A stretch of DNA of 64,000 bases from Thereva unica. Lineage: Eukaryota > Arthropoda > Insecta > Diptera > Therevidae. The stretch is from NCBI GenBank assembly GCA_949987705.1, contig OX465282.1, forward strand, positions 7,924,501-7,988,500, written 5' to 3'. Within the stretch, counting starts at the first letter, position 1. Each line of letters begins with the position of its first letter. The notes below the pieces were generated by a model. That model was not told where the DNA came from, did not search any database, and was given only the letters and a program-made list of their open reading frames with translations. The position numbers and the translations under genes are program-made. This document shows, piece after piece, positions 33,460 through 45,379 of this stretch.

Positions 33460-34290
33460 ATTTATCGTCTATTAGCACCTTTATCGTGAAGTTTGCTGTT
33501 AACCTTTGTCCTATTTGAAGTAGCTTAAACATTTTTTACGATCGTTAGTATAACGAAGGTTTTCTTGTATGAAAAAAACGAGTTGCCTATTTATCTCTTT
33601 ATAATTCTTTAAACCCCACTTTAATTTCCAAAAGGAGTATTTAGTTTAGTCTCTAACTATCTCATTTTGCGCAGTCGAACTTTATTCTCTAAAATTCTAT
33701 CTAGAAAATAAATTCGCCATAAATACATAATGCTTCTTCCTGGTCAGATAAGCAATTGATCGTGCTGGAATCATTACATTAGTCATTAGCCAGGACTGTA
33801 GCATTTACCATCCATCCCACCATCATTATCGGCGAATAGAATTCACAAAAAGCGTCTATTTACACATCAGTACCTTTGAGATCCACATTCCCATCTTGAC
33901 CTCATTTCATTGTTTTAAGCTAGCAATTTATTGCATGCGGTTTTATTGTGATCCTTCAATTTCCTAAACATTAAAACCTGATGGGCTGCCGTAGTCCCAT
34001 GAAAATCTCTCATTATAAATGATAAATACTTATTTAACGTCTCCTTTTCAATAATTTACAATCACATTGAAAGCATTTTAAATCCTCCGACCAATTTGCC
34101 TGCTTCATGGCATAAAGCATAACTCTTTAAGCCGGTCTGCCAACACATAACCCGCCTTTACGACTGACACTGTTAGCACTAAATAACATGAGGCTAATCA
34201 GAAATTCCGATCTGTGGCATCTTACTAGGCAAAAGTCATTTAACTATCCTATAATTGTAACCGAGTTGACACAAATTATTGCTAATAATC
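33460..34290. other. Non-repetitive AT-rich DNA, no gene seen
   Basis: No repeats shared with the rest of the window and no long frame. Confidence 0.45.
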
Positions 34291-34294
34291 GCAT

Positions 34295-34606
34295 TTGTTT
34301 GATTTAAGACAGTTCAAGCATTATAAAAGATCTCGACCGAGGAGAGCACTGTGCAGCACCAGAGTAGATAGTTGGACACAAAATAAAAAACAGTCCAAGA
34401 CGTCGTCGTCGACGATAGTTGGGAAAAATCCTCCTCAACGGTGGGACGGTATGCATCTTCCTCAATGTGCGGCTGTGGTGGCTGCTGCTGCAATTGCTGC
34501 GCTTATACTGTATCTATGCGGTTGTAAGCAATGCACTACATCTCTATGTGAAATGCAGACGCTAAGATATGCCGGTAGCCCTTTCAAACGAGAGCCAGAA
34601 TAAAGC
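34295..34606 (+). CDS. Speculative short gene with one hydrophobic helix
   Basis: A 102-codon frame runs from 34295. An internal ATG at 34450 gives a 51-residue version. A TATAAAA box lies at 34322-34328, upstream of the second ATG. The frame encodes CAAVVAAAAIAALILYLCGC, a plausible membrane helix followed by Cys residues, and part of it comes from a CTG-rich run. An AATAAA (34599-34604) overlaps the stop codon, too early for normal 3' processing unless cleavage lies just downstream. It is not recognised as any family and could be chance in a non-repetitive region. Confidence 0.2.
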
Positions 34607-34619
34607 ATCGGCGGCAGCC

Positions 34620-36520
34620 ACCTTTGAAGTTTCCTCAAATGCAATTTCGCTTCCCCAACAATTCACATTGTGGAATAATGAGACCTCAGATGATAAGAGT
34701 CCCGCGCGTTTGTGGAGCACAAGATTTACAAAGATGATTGCACCATAGAGAGATGGGGCTGAACTTGTACACCGTCTGGTTGAGAGATGCACTATGCGCC
34801 ATATAGCCAGCCCCATTCCACCATTCGGCGCTATCCGATAATCCTCTATAAGCTAAGAAGAGGTTCACCTCGGATGACATTCGTCGGTTAGAAAGGTGTC
34901 ACCAAGTTCAGAGCAGAGAAAACGACAAATGACGCCTGTCGCATTGTCGGCGAGGTCACATTGCTGCAGTGTTTGTCAGTCAGATAAATGCAGATTTATG
35001 CCTTGAAAAGTTCACGGCGAAACTCTGAGGCGAACTCATCGACACCTAACGTGACTTGGGAGGAATTTATATGCCCGGCAAATCTGTCGTCTGTGGGTTC
35101 GGTTCCCTATGATAGCTATTTGTCGTGATATCTTTCCGATAGGTGGTGATAATCTTATTGTCAATTGCTATTGATAGCCCGCGGTGGAATACCTTTGATC
35201 TGCCATACAGCTCAGCCAGCCAGATCCGTCACAAGATCAAGGATAATTAAATGTGACAGACGATAATAGCCGGTGTATACGAGTGGGAACGGAATAAGTT
35301 TCATAACAAAACAAATGGAATTCCTACCCTCAATAAAATAATTCCCCATTTCTTTTCTTTTTAACAGAAGCAAAAACCCTCTAATCTGATGGCACTTATG
35401 TAATCGCACTTTGCTGCTTTTATTTGATACAAACTTCAGCGTATGCTCATGTTAAACCTTTCAAACATTTTATTTTCGTATTGGCGAATGTATCCATTAA
35501 CCAAAATGAGCGAAACTAATTAGTGTTTATTGCGGAGATATAATTGAAAATATTTGTTCCACTAATGATGAACGTGCGTGTTTAGCCGCGCTAAAAACGT
35601 TTCTTGTATGTATAAGAGATATTTCGATCTTCTAGTTTTCCGCGTAGTTTTCGACATCCAAAAATGGGAACAGCCACTTCTATGGACATGTTCGGATGTA
35701 TCCTAATTGTTAACAATTTTTTAATGAATTTCTACGTGAGTAAATTTGATTTATTGATTGAAAATTAAGAAATACCGAACGTTGGCAATATTTGAACTGC
35801 ACATGTGTTAAACCGTATGAAAGTGCAATTTTTATTTACGGAACCTGGTAAATTGATTTGCTTCGATCAGTTTATTTCATTTATTTGTACCTTTTTAAGG
35901 GTAGTACAATTTGTGTATAAATACCTGATACCAAAAGCGATCCCGACTATAATTTATGTAGGCCATGCCTTATGGTATAGCGTGGGCCTCATGTGGCAAA
36001 TGAGGGGCATGCCGACAGCGGGATTTTACGGTAGATGCCTCTGGAGGACCACACAAAAAATAATCAGTTCCTCGTAGAGGAGTTTTATTGGAAGGTTATC
36101 TCAACTTAATTAACCTGACATTGCACTCTACATTACTACCTTTAATGGATCAAAACATCGTAACCCTCCACCTGTATTCTTTACCTCATAGATCATGATT
36201 TTATCCTTCACATTCTCTGTCATTTTTCCATACTTAGTTTTCTCGTGCCCTGTCTGGAATAGAAAGTCTGAAAAACATCTCTAGATAAAATGGAATGTCG
36301 ATTGTAAGTAGGTCCTCGTAGTAGGAGAGGAGAGAACCTGAGGTCAGTCATGCAAGCTAGATGTAGTTCGCACAGAAAACTACCGAGCTTTGTTTAGTAG
36401 TTGTACGTAAGAAGGAACACTTCTTAGCTAGGCCAAGAAAAATTTACCAACTCAACACAACAAAGCGAAGTCACGTGAGATTAAAAAGACCACTTTTGAG
36501 GACACCCTTACTAATCTTCT
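34620..36520. other. Non-repetitive DNA, no gene recognised
   Basis: Several frames of 60-90 codons occur on both strands without motifs. A plus frame at 35805-36077 contains VGHALW, faintly like the RTE WxGH motif, but support is weak. Confidence 0.4.
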
Positions 36521-36529
36521 TCTGCTTCT

Positions 36530-36760
36530 TAAATGGCGCTACTGTCCTTTCAGGACTCGGGCCTCTCGAAGTCCTCTCTCCCAGTCGTCCCTAAGACTTG
36601 CTTCCGTATATCTCCTAACAAGTCATCCATCCACTATTTCTTAGCGTCGATTCTATCTTCTGAGCTCGTACAACTTGCCCCAGCCGTCGCAGTCTGTTCA
36701 ATCTTATATATGTATGTGGCTATATTTATTTTGTCATACATTTCTTGAAGTTTTTCTTCT
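36530..36760 (-). pseudogene. RTE-like LINE C-terminal fragment
   Basis: Minus frames give RLNRLRRLGQVVRAQKIES and DDLLGDIRKQ, with stops and shifts between them. The NRLRWLGHVVR-type motif is the C-terminal signature of this LINE group. Confidence 0.6.
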
Positions 36761-36779
36761 CTTTCAGGAACAAATGTTT

Positions 36780-37130
36780 ACAGGGTACCAATAGCATACT
36801 TAGTAGAACGATTCTCGTAGGTCAAACAGCATTGGACGTGGTTAGCAGTTAGCTGCCTGGTAAAATAACAGTCGCGTTTGGAGTGGTCTTTCCTGTTCAT
36901 GCCTGTAGCCAGAATTTTTAGATTTTTGTGCATGTGGCGGGAGCGTGCATGCCCGTGGCGTAAGTGTTTATGCCTGTGGTGGGAGCGTGCATACTTTTGT
37001 TGCATGCCTATTTATTCGCTATGCGTGCTAGGTGCGGGTGCGTTCGTGCTTGTAAAACAATTAACCAAAAAATTATTTTTAGTTCGCGTTGGACCAAGTA
37101 CCTCACCAAAAAAAAACCTTAGCTTCAAAA
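36780..37130. other. Unassigned with a short internal repeat
   Basis: GGGAGCGTGCATGCC and GGGAGCGTGCATAC recur about 40 bp apart near 36938 and 36979. No gene. Confidence 0.4.
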
Positions 37131-37140
37131 ATAGAAAAAG

Positions 37141-37385
37141 GAGATGATAGCTTAAGGGGAGTCTGGAAGGTGCTTGAGGACGAGGCGGCGAGCCTAGCGT
37201 TTGAACTCTTCGATGTTGTATGAGCTCATTTTTTTAAAAGTCGGCTGAGCCAGAGATGCAACTATCCGGGTTAGCGGAAGACAGTCCCGTCGAAGTATTA
37301 TGACTCCTGAAGCAAGTAAATCCAAGCTGTGACACCGGCAGTACCTGACTAATAACGGAGCAAGGAGGTGTACCCTCCGCTAGGT
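37141..37385 (-). mobile_element. SINE body fragment (copy S7)
   Basis: Shared blocks with the copy at 58.7 kb and 59.65 kb: GGGGAGTCT, GGCGAGCCTAGCGTTTGAAC, CTCTTCGATGTTGTATGAGC, GGCTGAGCCAGAGATGCAAC, GACAGTC and CTCCTGAAGCAAGTAAATCC, then GGAGCAAGGAGGTG. No T run is seen at the left, so the tail is missing. Confidence 0.75.
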
Positions 37386-37399
37386 GAACATCCGATCTA

Positions 37400-39050
37400 C
37401 ACGGAACTTTTTTACTTTATTATTAAGTCGAGGAGATGCCTTATAAGTCTACTCTGATCGTGACAGTTCCTTTGAGAAATCGAAATTTTTGGCTTATCAA
37501 ATCCATATGATTTGATGAAGACCATTTTTTGTCTAATCGTGAATAAATTAGTATAGAGACCACCGAACCAGATATATTGGAAATCGAATTGGTTAAAACG
37601 AATTTTTAAACCTAAAAAGAGCTTCAAGTGTCTGCTTGAACATAATATCTTTTGGATATAAACAACCACAAGAATTCTCAAGTCGCCACTTCATTACAAA
37701 AAAAAAAAAATACTGTCTCATTCTCGTTCCCCCAACTAGGGTTGAAAGTTAATTACACCAAAAATTTCTAAAGGTGCGAAACAATATTCCTACCTGCAAG
37801 TAAATTCGCTACCTTTAGTTTCCGCCTGTATCTATTCACAACGTCTTCGAGGCAATATTGAGTTGCAAAGATTCAAAACCGATAAAAGAACAATGTGGGC
37901 GCTCTGTATATACACTGATATGTGAGAATCTACCGAGGATCCATTGCATTGGTGCTGTTCAGTGCTACTCACCTATGGGCTCTGTGCGCTGATAGCCTTA
38001 ATTGTTTCATTGGTCTTCGATGGTAATTTACTTTAAAGCCACTATTCCGCACGACCAGCAACCAAACGAGGTGAGTTTGCCGCAGTTTGCGGCTCGAGAC
38101 AAGGGGTACCTCAGGTGTTAGAAGACAACCGCTCCGATCCGATACTATCTGAGAATTGGTGCGCAAGATACTTTGCATCTTATTTAACTCCCAACACCTT
38201 CAGCCAGAGCCACCAGGGAAGCCACCTTTCCCTCCGATAGCAACTGTGAACTGTGTGTGCTGTCGGCTGTCGGGTTGGTGTTGAGTAAATTCCCCCGGTG
38301 CTGAAATTTTTGATCCCTTATCGCGGTATTACGGGTGCTGTATTTGGTTACAGAATCGATGATTGGAATTTTTGTGTTGAAATCCTTTAAAAGGAAAATT
38401 TCATGTGACAAAATCATTTGTGCGATAAAAACGTTGTGGCATGGATATGAATTTACGGCGGCGGAGAAGAACCTAAGCGGACTCGATTCATTTTAAAGAT
38501 AAGATCCACCTTCTCATGGGGATTTTAATTACGACGATAAGTGAAAACGTATAAATTAAGCAAAAAAGTACTTCTTAATTTTTAAGAATGTGTTTAAATA
38601 AATAGTGCTTTATAAAGGGAGTGCTTCATATTTGTATTTTCTATGATTTCTTGGTTATCTTATCAACCCTTTAGCAGGACTTCGCCTAAAATTCGAATTA
38701 GTGAGTATGCAAATTCTTTGGGTAGACAATGTTTAAGAATCTATAAAAATACAAACTAAAGAGTTCCACCAAAATATAAAATTAGCAGTTAAAATTTTTT
38801 GTTATAGTTCTTTAAGTACCTCAATTAACCTCGAATTACAGCTTATCGCCCTACAAAGCTGTCCGCCCTTTTGGCATATTGCGTCTTAAATGTACAGAAT
38901 TCGGTACTGCACATGGCGGACATATTACCTATGACGTTAATTAAACCAAAAAAAAGGGGGGGGGGGGTACTTTCAACCATTATATCTATCCTGTGCCCCT
39001 AGTGAGCTGTCCGCCTGCGTAGGATCGTTACCACCCTTGCCAAAGGAACA
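37400..39050. other. Unassigned intergenic DNA
   Basis: A minus frame at 37412-37681 (89 codons) and others lack motifs. An A-run next to a G-run (about 12 G) lies near 38950-38968. No element recognised. Confidence 0.4.
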
Positions 39051-39089
39051 TATTACGGTAAAGTTTATCAATACTTCGGATAAAGTAAA

Positions 39090-39840
39090 AATCTAGGCTC
39101 TGGCTATTAGACTATTGACATAGAGGGAGCATTTGACAACGCACTCTCGGACGCCATTACCTTGACAGAACAGGGGATTGAGGCATCGCCATCATCTCTC
39201 ATCCACCAAATGTTTACAGGCAGGATGGTCATCCCGATCCTAGGAAACAGCTCGGCCCGAAGGGCCGTCAATTAGAAGTACCCCGCAAGGTGGATTACTT
39301 TCCCCGCTACTGTGGATAAAAGCGAACATAGTGCTTTCCACTTGCAAAAAAAAATCATTTGGGAAGAACAATGGCTAACAATACGGGGTCCTTATGTTGG
39401 CAAATCTTAAGTCCAACGAAAGCGCAGCCTTGGCAGCACTTAAAATAATCGAATCTAGTTTTTGGACCGGAATCAATGGAGGGCACAGGACGGTGCTGAA
39501 CTATGTTATCGTCCCTACAAAAACCGACCTCTGCATACCCGAGATTACCTTCACTACTTCAGGAACTACGGAGTCCACATCCTTACACGTCGTTAATGGA
39601 GAAATAGACCACAAAGTTTTCAGGATGCCATAAACTTCTTTACTGATGGCTCTAAGCTCAAGGGTCCAGTTGGAGGAGGATTCTTTTCATCAGAGCTTGG
39701 GATTGATGTCTCCTTACGAGACATTCCCGAGAAACGAGAGACATATTCGAGAAAATACCGGTTATGCCGGCCACGCGGTAGCTCGGCCGAAGGGGTCGTG
39801 GGGTTAAAGGCCGGGCCTACGCAGCCATAGTTCACCACTC
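39090..39840 (+). pseudogene. RNase H-bearing LINE ORF2 fragment: reverse transcriptase and start of RNase H
   Basis: Broken frames give DIEGAFDNALSDAI and IEASPSSLIHQMFTGR, the LEGAFDNVxxxAI block. Then STPQGGLLSPLLWI gives the GTPQGGVLSPLLW block. INFFTDGSKLKGPVGGGFFS is the first RNase H block and carries its catalytic Asp (YTDGSK type). The YADD region is missing between them. It belongs to the same broad class as the LINE at 21.2-22.8 kb. Confidence 0.85.
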
Positions 39841-39849
39841 ATCATGCAC

Positions 39850-40206
39850 AAATTCTAAAACTGTGAGAAAAAAACCCGCCCTGGCGCCAATACGTGTTCT
39901 TTTAAGACATAAGTCATTAACAAAAAAAGGTGCATCGCAATCAACTTAACAGCTCAAAAACAGCCAATGTGCAACTTGAGGATAAACAAAGTGTGCAAAA
40001 TGAGTCAACTTAGTAACACTATTTAACTAGGTAAAACAAATTGTAACCAACAAGAATAAATTGAAATGCATGTACGAGTAAACTCAAAAATAAAACCTTC
40101 TACAGTTAGAGATAGGTTACTGCTCACTTCTACTTGATGACAACGCCATCCCGCAGCAAGGTGCTGTTTTTTTTCTACTTTGATTCACCCACAAATGATC
40201 TCTGTC
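39850..40206. other. Unassigned
   Basis: AT-rich with no gene. It lies between the LINE fragment and the Harbinger-like element. Confidence 0.4.
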
Positions 40207-40209
40207 TTA

Positions 40210-40621
40210 AGGTGGCTATAGACGTCGTTATTTTTTGGCAGTTTTAACCGCACGGGTAAAACTGTACCGGTAAAACGGTCGGTGTGTGGCCAAAAACCGT
40301 CCTTCTTGCCGGCGTTCAAAAATATCTGCTGCAGCTTGATTTTAACCGTCCGTTTTCAATCGTGCTCGTTCAAGTCGGCTCGTGTGTGTGACGACGGAGT
40401 TAATAGGACGGATTTTGTCAGTTTCGACTTCCCCGTAGCTTGAATTATTTTGTGTTTTGATGTTAATCGAAATTTTGTTCTTGTTCAAAATGACAGACCC
40501 ACGTTGAAAAATTGAACGAAACAACGCCTAGTGTACGGATATGGTCGTTGTTCGTGTTTACTCGTACAGTTTTACCCGTGCGATTAAAACTGCCAAAAAA
40601 GAACGACGTCTATGGACACCT
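40210..40621. mobile_element. Harbinger-like non-autonomous element, 412 bp, TSD TTA
   Basis: The left arm starts AGGTGGCTATAGACGTCGTT. The inverted right arm starts AGGTGTCCATAGACGTCGTT. They continue with matching TTTTTTGGCAGTTTTAA and GCACGGGTAAAACTG over about 60 bp. TTA flanks both ends (40207-40209 and 40622-40624). The interior shows no transposase. Confidence 0.87.
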
Positions 40622-40629
40622 TTAGGCGG

Positions 40630-41770
40630 TGTTTAACTAGCGTTACGATATCAAATAAACGCCAATTAATGTTACAAAAATTATCATTTATAAAACTCCG
40701 AAAATTGGTTGCCGAAAAGAAATTAGTTATTACAAAATTTACAAAGAAAAATGGATGCGTATTGATCCGCCGAAAACTACTTAAGCAGTGATCCAAAAAT
40801 ATATAAAATCCTGCTTCACATTTCACTGATGAAAAACTGTTAGTTATTGTTTTTCTCACTTTCCGTTTTTCTCTTAGTTCTTTCAACTGAGAAATAGGGA
40901 ATGAGGCGAATTGACTGCCACCTGTTACGCATTAGAATTAACGTTCATACTAATCTGCAGCACGAGAATCGAATTAGCATTTGACGTTTCGCTTTGTTAT
41001 TGTTCACAAGTATTTATCTAGTGAAATGTGCAGCGACCTGAACTACAAAAATGTTAATAACAAAAAAAAATAATCATAATATTGAAAAATATGATAAAAT
41101 AAACTTAAACAATGAATAAGTACATACATATATACAACTCCGTCTAAGGCCTCCATAATGTCTTCCATCAGAAAAGTTACTGTTTCTTTTTTGTGAATTG
41201 ATTCTTTGTTTGCCTTTTTTACTTTTAGGTTCGCTTCCGGATGGAACAATGTCACTCCCGCCTTCCGGAAAGATTTGACCTTGCAGGCAACGACTATGTA
41301 GCTATAACCAAGCGTTCCTCCACCCCATTGATAACGAAAGGCCTTCTCCTTCGCCTTTTGGACGACTTAGACTTAGTTTCCTCGGAGTATAGTAGTACGG
41401 CTACCTCTTGCTTGTTTAGGTATTCAACATCCACAGCCGTAAGTTATTTAGGTGAGAACATTAAAAAAAAGTAGTTTTTGCAGATCTCTTTGCTTCTCTG
41501 CCTTCTCGTGAACACCCAAAGAACAGATAAAGAAAGTTTGGTATACCTATCAATTTGCAGATTAACAGGCAACAAAGACCAAGCACAATCGCTCCCGGAA
41601 ATCCGGAATTTTTACCTTCTTGCTTGCTTTTCTGCTATACCAACGACGAAGGTGATGACTTCTAATTACCCCTAAGGTTCCCCCCACTTCTTGTGAAAAA
41701 AATTTACCTTTAACATATACGCCCACTGGTATGCGGAATTAACAGTACCGACATTAGATAGCACCATCTG
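40630..41770. other. Unassigned
   Basis: A plus frame at 41241-41474 (77 codons) and others are unrecognised. It lies between two parts of what may be one LINE copy. Confidence 0.4.
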
Positions 41771-41779
41771 CAATTTTCC

Positions 41780-42420
41780 GAATAATCAAAATACAATCCG
41801 AACTAGGGAACTAAAATTATACTGACTAGCCGTTATACCGTTATACTGACTAGGAAAGGCAAGACTATCATTCTCCTTCCTGGAAAGGAAAGAATGGGCC
41901 ACTTTTAAACTCCGATGCAAACAGCACACAATACAACAAGCAAAGAAGCATTGGAAAGATCTTAATAAATGCACTTTGGCCAAATCAACCTAGCTCGCTT
42001 ATGATCTCAGGTGGACCACTTCACTACTGAACCTCGGAAGACAAGACCTCTCAGTTATAGTGGGAGTGCTGAACGGACGCTGTCTGATAGGGACGCATAC
42101 GATCCGCTTAGGTCTTGAGACTTACGATTTTTGCAGAAGCTGTAAAAATCCGGACGAGAAGGAAAGTGTACCTACTATATCTCCTCTCTCACACCCCATC
42201 CCTTAGAAGAAGGAGACTAACCACACTGCGGAAATCTCGAAGATTGGTATCCCGAAACTTAGAAGATTCATTACTACCTCTAGATGCTTTAGCGAATAAA
42301 CGACCCTTTAACATCAGGTTTAAATTGGAATCATTTTGCCATCACAATGGGCCTATCTTTTTTGTCTAAGTGTATGAGCTTAAAGCAACAGCTCAGCCGT
42401 ATCTAACCTAACCTAACCTA
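41780..42420 (+). pseudogene. LINE C-terminal region with (AACCT)n 3' tail
   Basis: Frames give TSLLNLGRQDLSVIVGVLNGR, CLIGTHTIRLGLETYDFCRSC and KNPDEKES. This is the post-RNase H region with the GHxPxGTHAxRLGxxxxDxCRxC pattern seen in RNase H-bearing LINEs. It then decays. The copy ends in CTAACCTAACCTAACCTAA (42401-42420), a short 3' microsatellite tail common in insect LINEs of this type. It may be the 3' end of the copy whose reverse transcriptase lies at 39.1-39.8 kb. Confidence 0.8.
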
Positions 42421-42639
42421 ATTGCACTAATGTGTATGGTTAGTGAGTTATTCTTCTTCGCAGCATTGACAGATCTTAATTTTAAAAGCTTATCACTCTA
42501 CCATGGAACTTTCGTATTACTCGTCGCCATCAGAACGGACCATTTACTGATTTAAGTAGCTGTAACAGCCTCCGTAAGCAAGTCGTGCTTAGAACCCTTC
42601 AGTACGCTACCAAGTTCGCCGTGTCTGTATATAGGGTGC

Positions 42640-42930
42640 TCCAGACCACCCGTCCAGGCTGATTATTCTGAAGAGTTTCAAAAAAAATCTGAACAAAAAA
42701 ACACGTATTCAATATTTTTTGAAACTCTATCCAACCATACCAAAAACCCCCCACCCCTTACCCTCTGTTAGGAGTAGGTGGTGCAACTTTAAAAAATCAA
42801 ATGGAAACCCCTAATTTTTTTGCAGATTTGGATTTGTCTGAAAAAAAAGACAAACATTTTGTCTGAGATATTTTTTTCGATTTGCGGTAGATGGCGCTGC
42901 AATCGACCAAAAACAGTTCTTAATTTAAGT
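42640..42930. other. Unassigned AT-rich DNA
   Basis: A segment starting GGGTGCTCCAGACCACCCG near 42639 contains GAGTTTCAAAAAAAATCTG and an inverted TTTTTTGAAACTC 60 bp on. This could be one end of a DNA element; no partner end was found. Confidence 0.35.
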
Positions 42931-42942
42931 AAGTAAAATGAA

Positions 42943-43079
42943 TTTTTATTTTGTTATTTTAATTTTTTTTTAAATTTACTACAGAAAAAAATTTATTTTT
43001 GTTTTGTTTTTCCTATATTATTATGATTTTGAAATTTTTTCGTTGTCAATTAAAAAAAATTAAAATAACAAAATAAAAG
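42943..43079. repeat. Inverted repeat with 28-bp AT-rich arms
   Basis: TTTTATTTTGTTATTTTAAT at 42943-42971 recurs inverted at 43051-43079. About 80 bp lies between. It is probably a MITE hairpin or its remains. Confidence 0.65.
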
Positions 43080-43080
43080 C

Positions 43081-43241
43081 CCATGTTGGAGGTTTTTTGG
43101 AAAGAGGGGAGACACGAAAGAAAGAAAGTTATCTAGACTGGAGAAAATGGAAAAATATAAGGAGCATGCTGCGGAGTGGATTTGAACCGCGGATTTTTGT
43201 GATAGTAGTCCCTAACCCCTAAGCTACAAAGGCCGGCAATA
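43081..43241 (-). mobile_element. Degenerate tRNA-headed SINE (copy S8)
   Basis: GACACGAAAGAAAGAAAG and GATAGTAGTC are shared with the head and upstream region of the copy at 19.9 kb. On the minus strand the B box is reduced to GGTTCAAATCC. The tail is missing. Confidence 0.65.
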
Positions 43242-43249
43242 AAAAAGGT

Positions 43250-45220
43250 TCATATACAGTAGTACATCCGCTGTGTTTTATATCACTGGCGTGGTAAAGT
43301 AAACCCAAGGCGAGCCACTCTGTTGTATGTGTTATTGACACAGGAGATAGCCAATGCCGATTGCAGAAATTTCGTTTTTGTTAAGGCCTTCCTTCTCTTC
43401 TGCAACTATTTTTATAAAGGATTTTGTAATGGCCTTTAATTGCGCGAGGGTCAAGGTGACCTCATCCATTTCATCATCTCATTTCCAGGTATGACACCCA
43501 GCAGAACAATCAACTTTGGTTGATTCGGTCGGTGCTTCTAGCCTCAGTGCACTAAGTTTATATTTTAAGACCACGGAAGCAGCGCTGTCGCTGTCAAAAA
43601 TCGGGAAACAAAATCAATAAATTTGAGAGAAAAGTCCTAGATATATGTACATACATATATTGGGACCTGTTCGAAAGTGGTAGGTGGAGAAGTAGATGCA
43701 ATGATGAATTGCATCAAATATATATAACGAACCTGAATTAGCCAACTAGATCAAAATTAATAGGTTCAGATAAGCAAAACATATTCTAAGAATAGTGACG
43801 ACACAAGGATACCAAAACATAGTGCATCCTCAAATATAAGTGTTTTTTTAAAAACCTCTAGTTACACCGCGAAACAGACCTAGGTATGATCCTATACGAG
43901 AGCGTAACTGAAAACAAGCACTGTACGAAATGGTTTAAACTGGAGGAAATCTTTAGACTAGGCCAAGGCTGGAAATGGATTGTAGGACGGGAGAAAAAGA
44001 TACAAAAGACTTAAGCGACGAACTCGAAAATGTTAGCACTCAAAATTCTTGAACATTTAATTATGTAATTTTGGCAAAACCAAACTAGATTCTTAAAGCG
44101 CATGCGCCTTACATTAAATATCTTTAAAATACTCTCAAAATCCATTTCAAAATACCTTCTTAAGAAGACCGCAAAGAAGATACTACAATAAAAAAACAAA
44201 AAAAAAATCTCAAATTAATTATTCGATCAAAAATTTATCTTTGCAGCTACTGTTGGAGAACACAACAACCTCTCAGCTAGAGTGTGGTGGCTTTATCACA
44301 AAAACTGATCATTGGATGGAATGAGCGTGACTACAGATTGGACTCGGAACGCATTAAGGAGGCCTCGTTTGAAATTTGCCGTATTTACATTCCAGATATT
44401 GACTTTTAAAACGCCAATATTCTCGAGGATATTTGCACTGGGATGCCCTGTTCTTCTCAGTCTCTTTCAGCCGTGGAATGATTTTCTTATGTTTGCCGAA
44501 GTTTATTTTCTTATTTGCCAAGATCTTAAAGTTCATTCTTTAAGATCCAAAGGTGTTATGCGTACGTGTTCATTAACGATAAGAATCATTAGCAGAGCGA
44601 ACACTTCGTGCGAATTATTCTAGCTTCTTTTCGTTTTTTTTTATTTTGTTTGCTTGAGTTTTTTTTTAAGTAGATTAAAGCTAAGAATTTTTTAGATAAT
44701 AATTTTTGTTGTCTAGAGCAGATTTTAAAAGGTGTTGGTTTTTAAAAAAAAAATAGGAATGTTTGAAAAATTCTAATCTAGAATTGATTCAATTTAATTA
44801 AGTAATGTTATGCTTTGCTTCTGCAACCATTACTAAAACTCACTTCAGCGACTTTTGTTGAGTGATATGCAACCTGATGGCGGATCCTGGGCCTGTTCGT
44901 TGGATGTAAGATCTATAGCCATACTGTCGAATTCCTAATCCCCTCGAAGATGACCTTACGTCGGGTGACCCCTGGGTGCTCTTTTCTATAAAAAAGTAAC
45001 AGACGAAAGAGCATGAAGGGCGAGTCTTTAGTACCTTAAAACAAAGCAAACACTGGACTGGTCCTTCAGATTGGGTCTTGGGCGAAAGATTAACAACATC
45101 TTCTCGAAAAACAATTCTTGTTATGGAATCCAGAAGTCAACCTACAAAGAGTCAGGATTTACGGCATAGACCTGAGCAACGTCTCAGGACTGGGACTGAT
45201 GATTTAAGGAATAAAGATAT
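43250..45220. other. Unassigned intergenic DNA
   Basis: Frames at 44312-44623 and elsewhere have no motif. No family repeat found. Confidence 0.4.
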
Positions 45221-45224
45221 AAAA

Positions 45225-45375
45225 TTTGCAGCATGAATGTGAGAACATGTAGAATACTCATTGCAGGACTACATGAACTAAGATGGACTGGTAAAGGGGG
45301 CCTAGAACGATGGGTTGCTACCATATTCTACAGTGACAATAATGATTCCAGAGGAAACTTTTGAGTAGGCTTCTG
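45225..45375 (+). pseudogene. RTE-like LINE endonuclease N-terminal fragment
   Basis: The frame reads MNVRTCRILIAG, then LHELRWTGKGGLE and, after a stop, VGFCVLK. This matches the MNVRTL...GISExRWTGxG...GVGFxLS pattern at the start of RTE-type endonucleases. The catalytic Glu of the ISE/SE block is lost in a deletion. Confidence 0.7.
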
Positions 45376-45379
45376 TGTA

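Noticed and set aside
34295..34450. First half of the 102-codon frame as coding
   Set aside because: It begins before the TATA-like box, and only the second half has a recognisable helix, so the upstream ATG is unlikely to be the start.
42401..42420. Interstitial telomere
   Set aside because: Only about three and a half units, placed exactly at a LINE 3' end; a LINE tail explains it.
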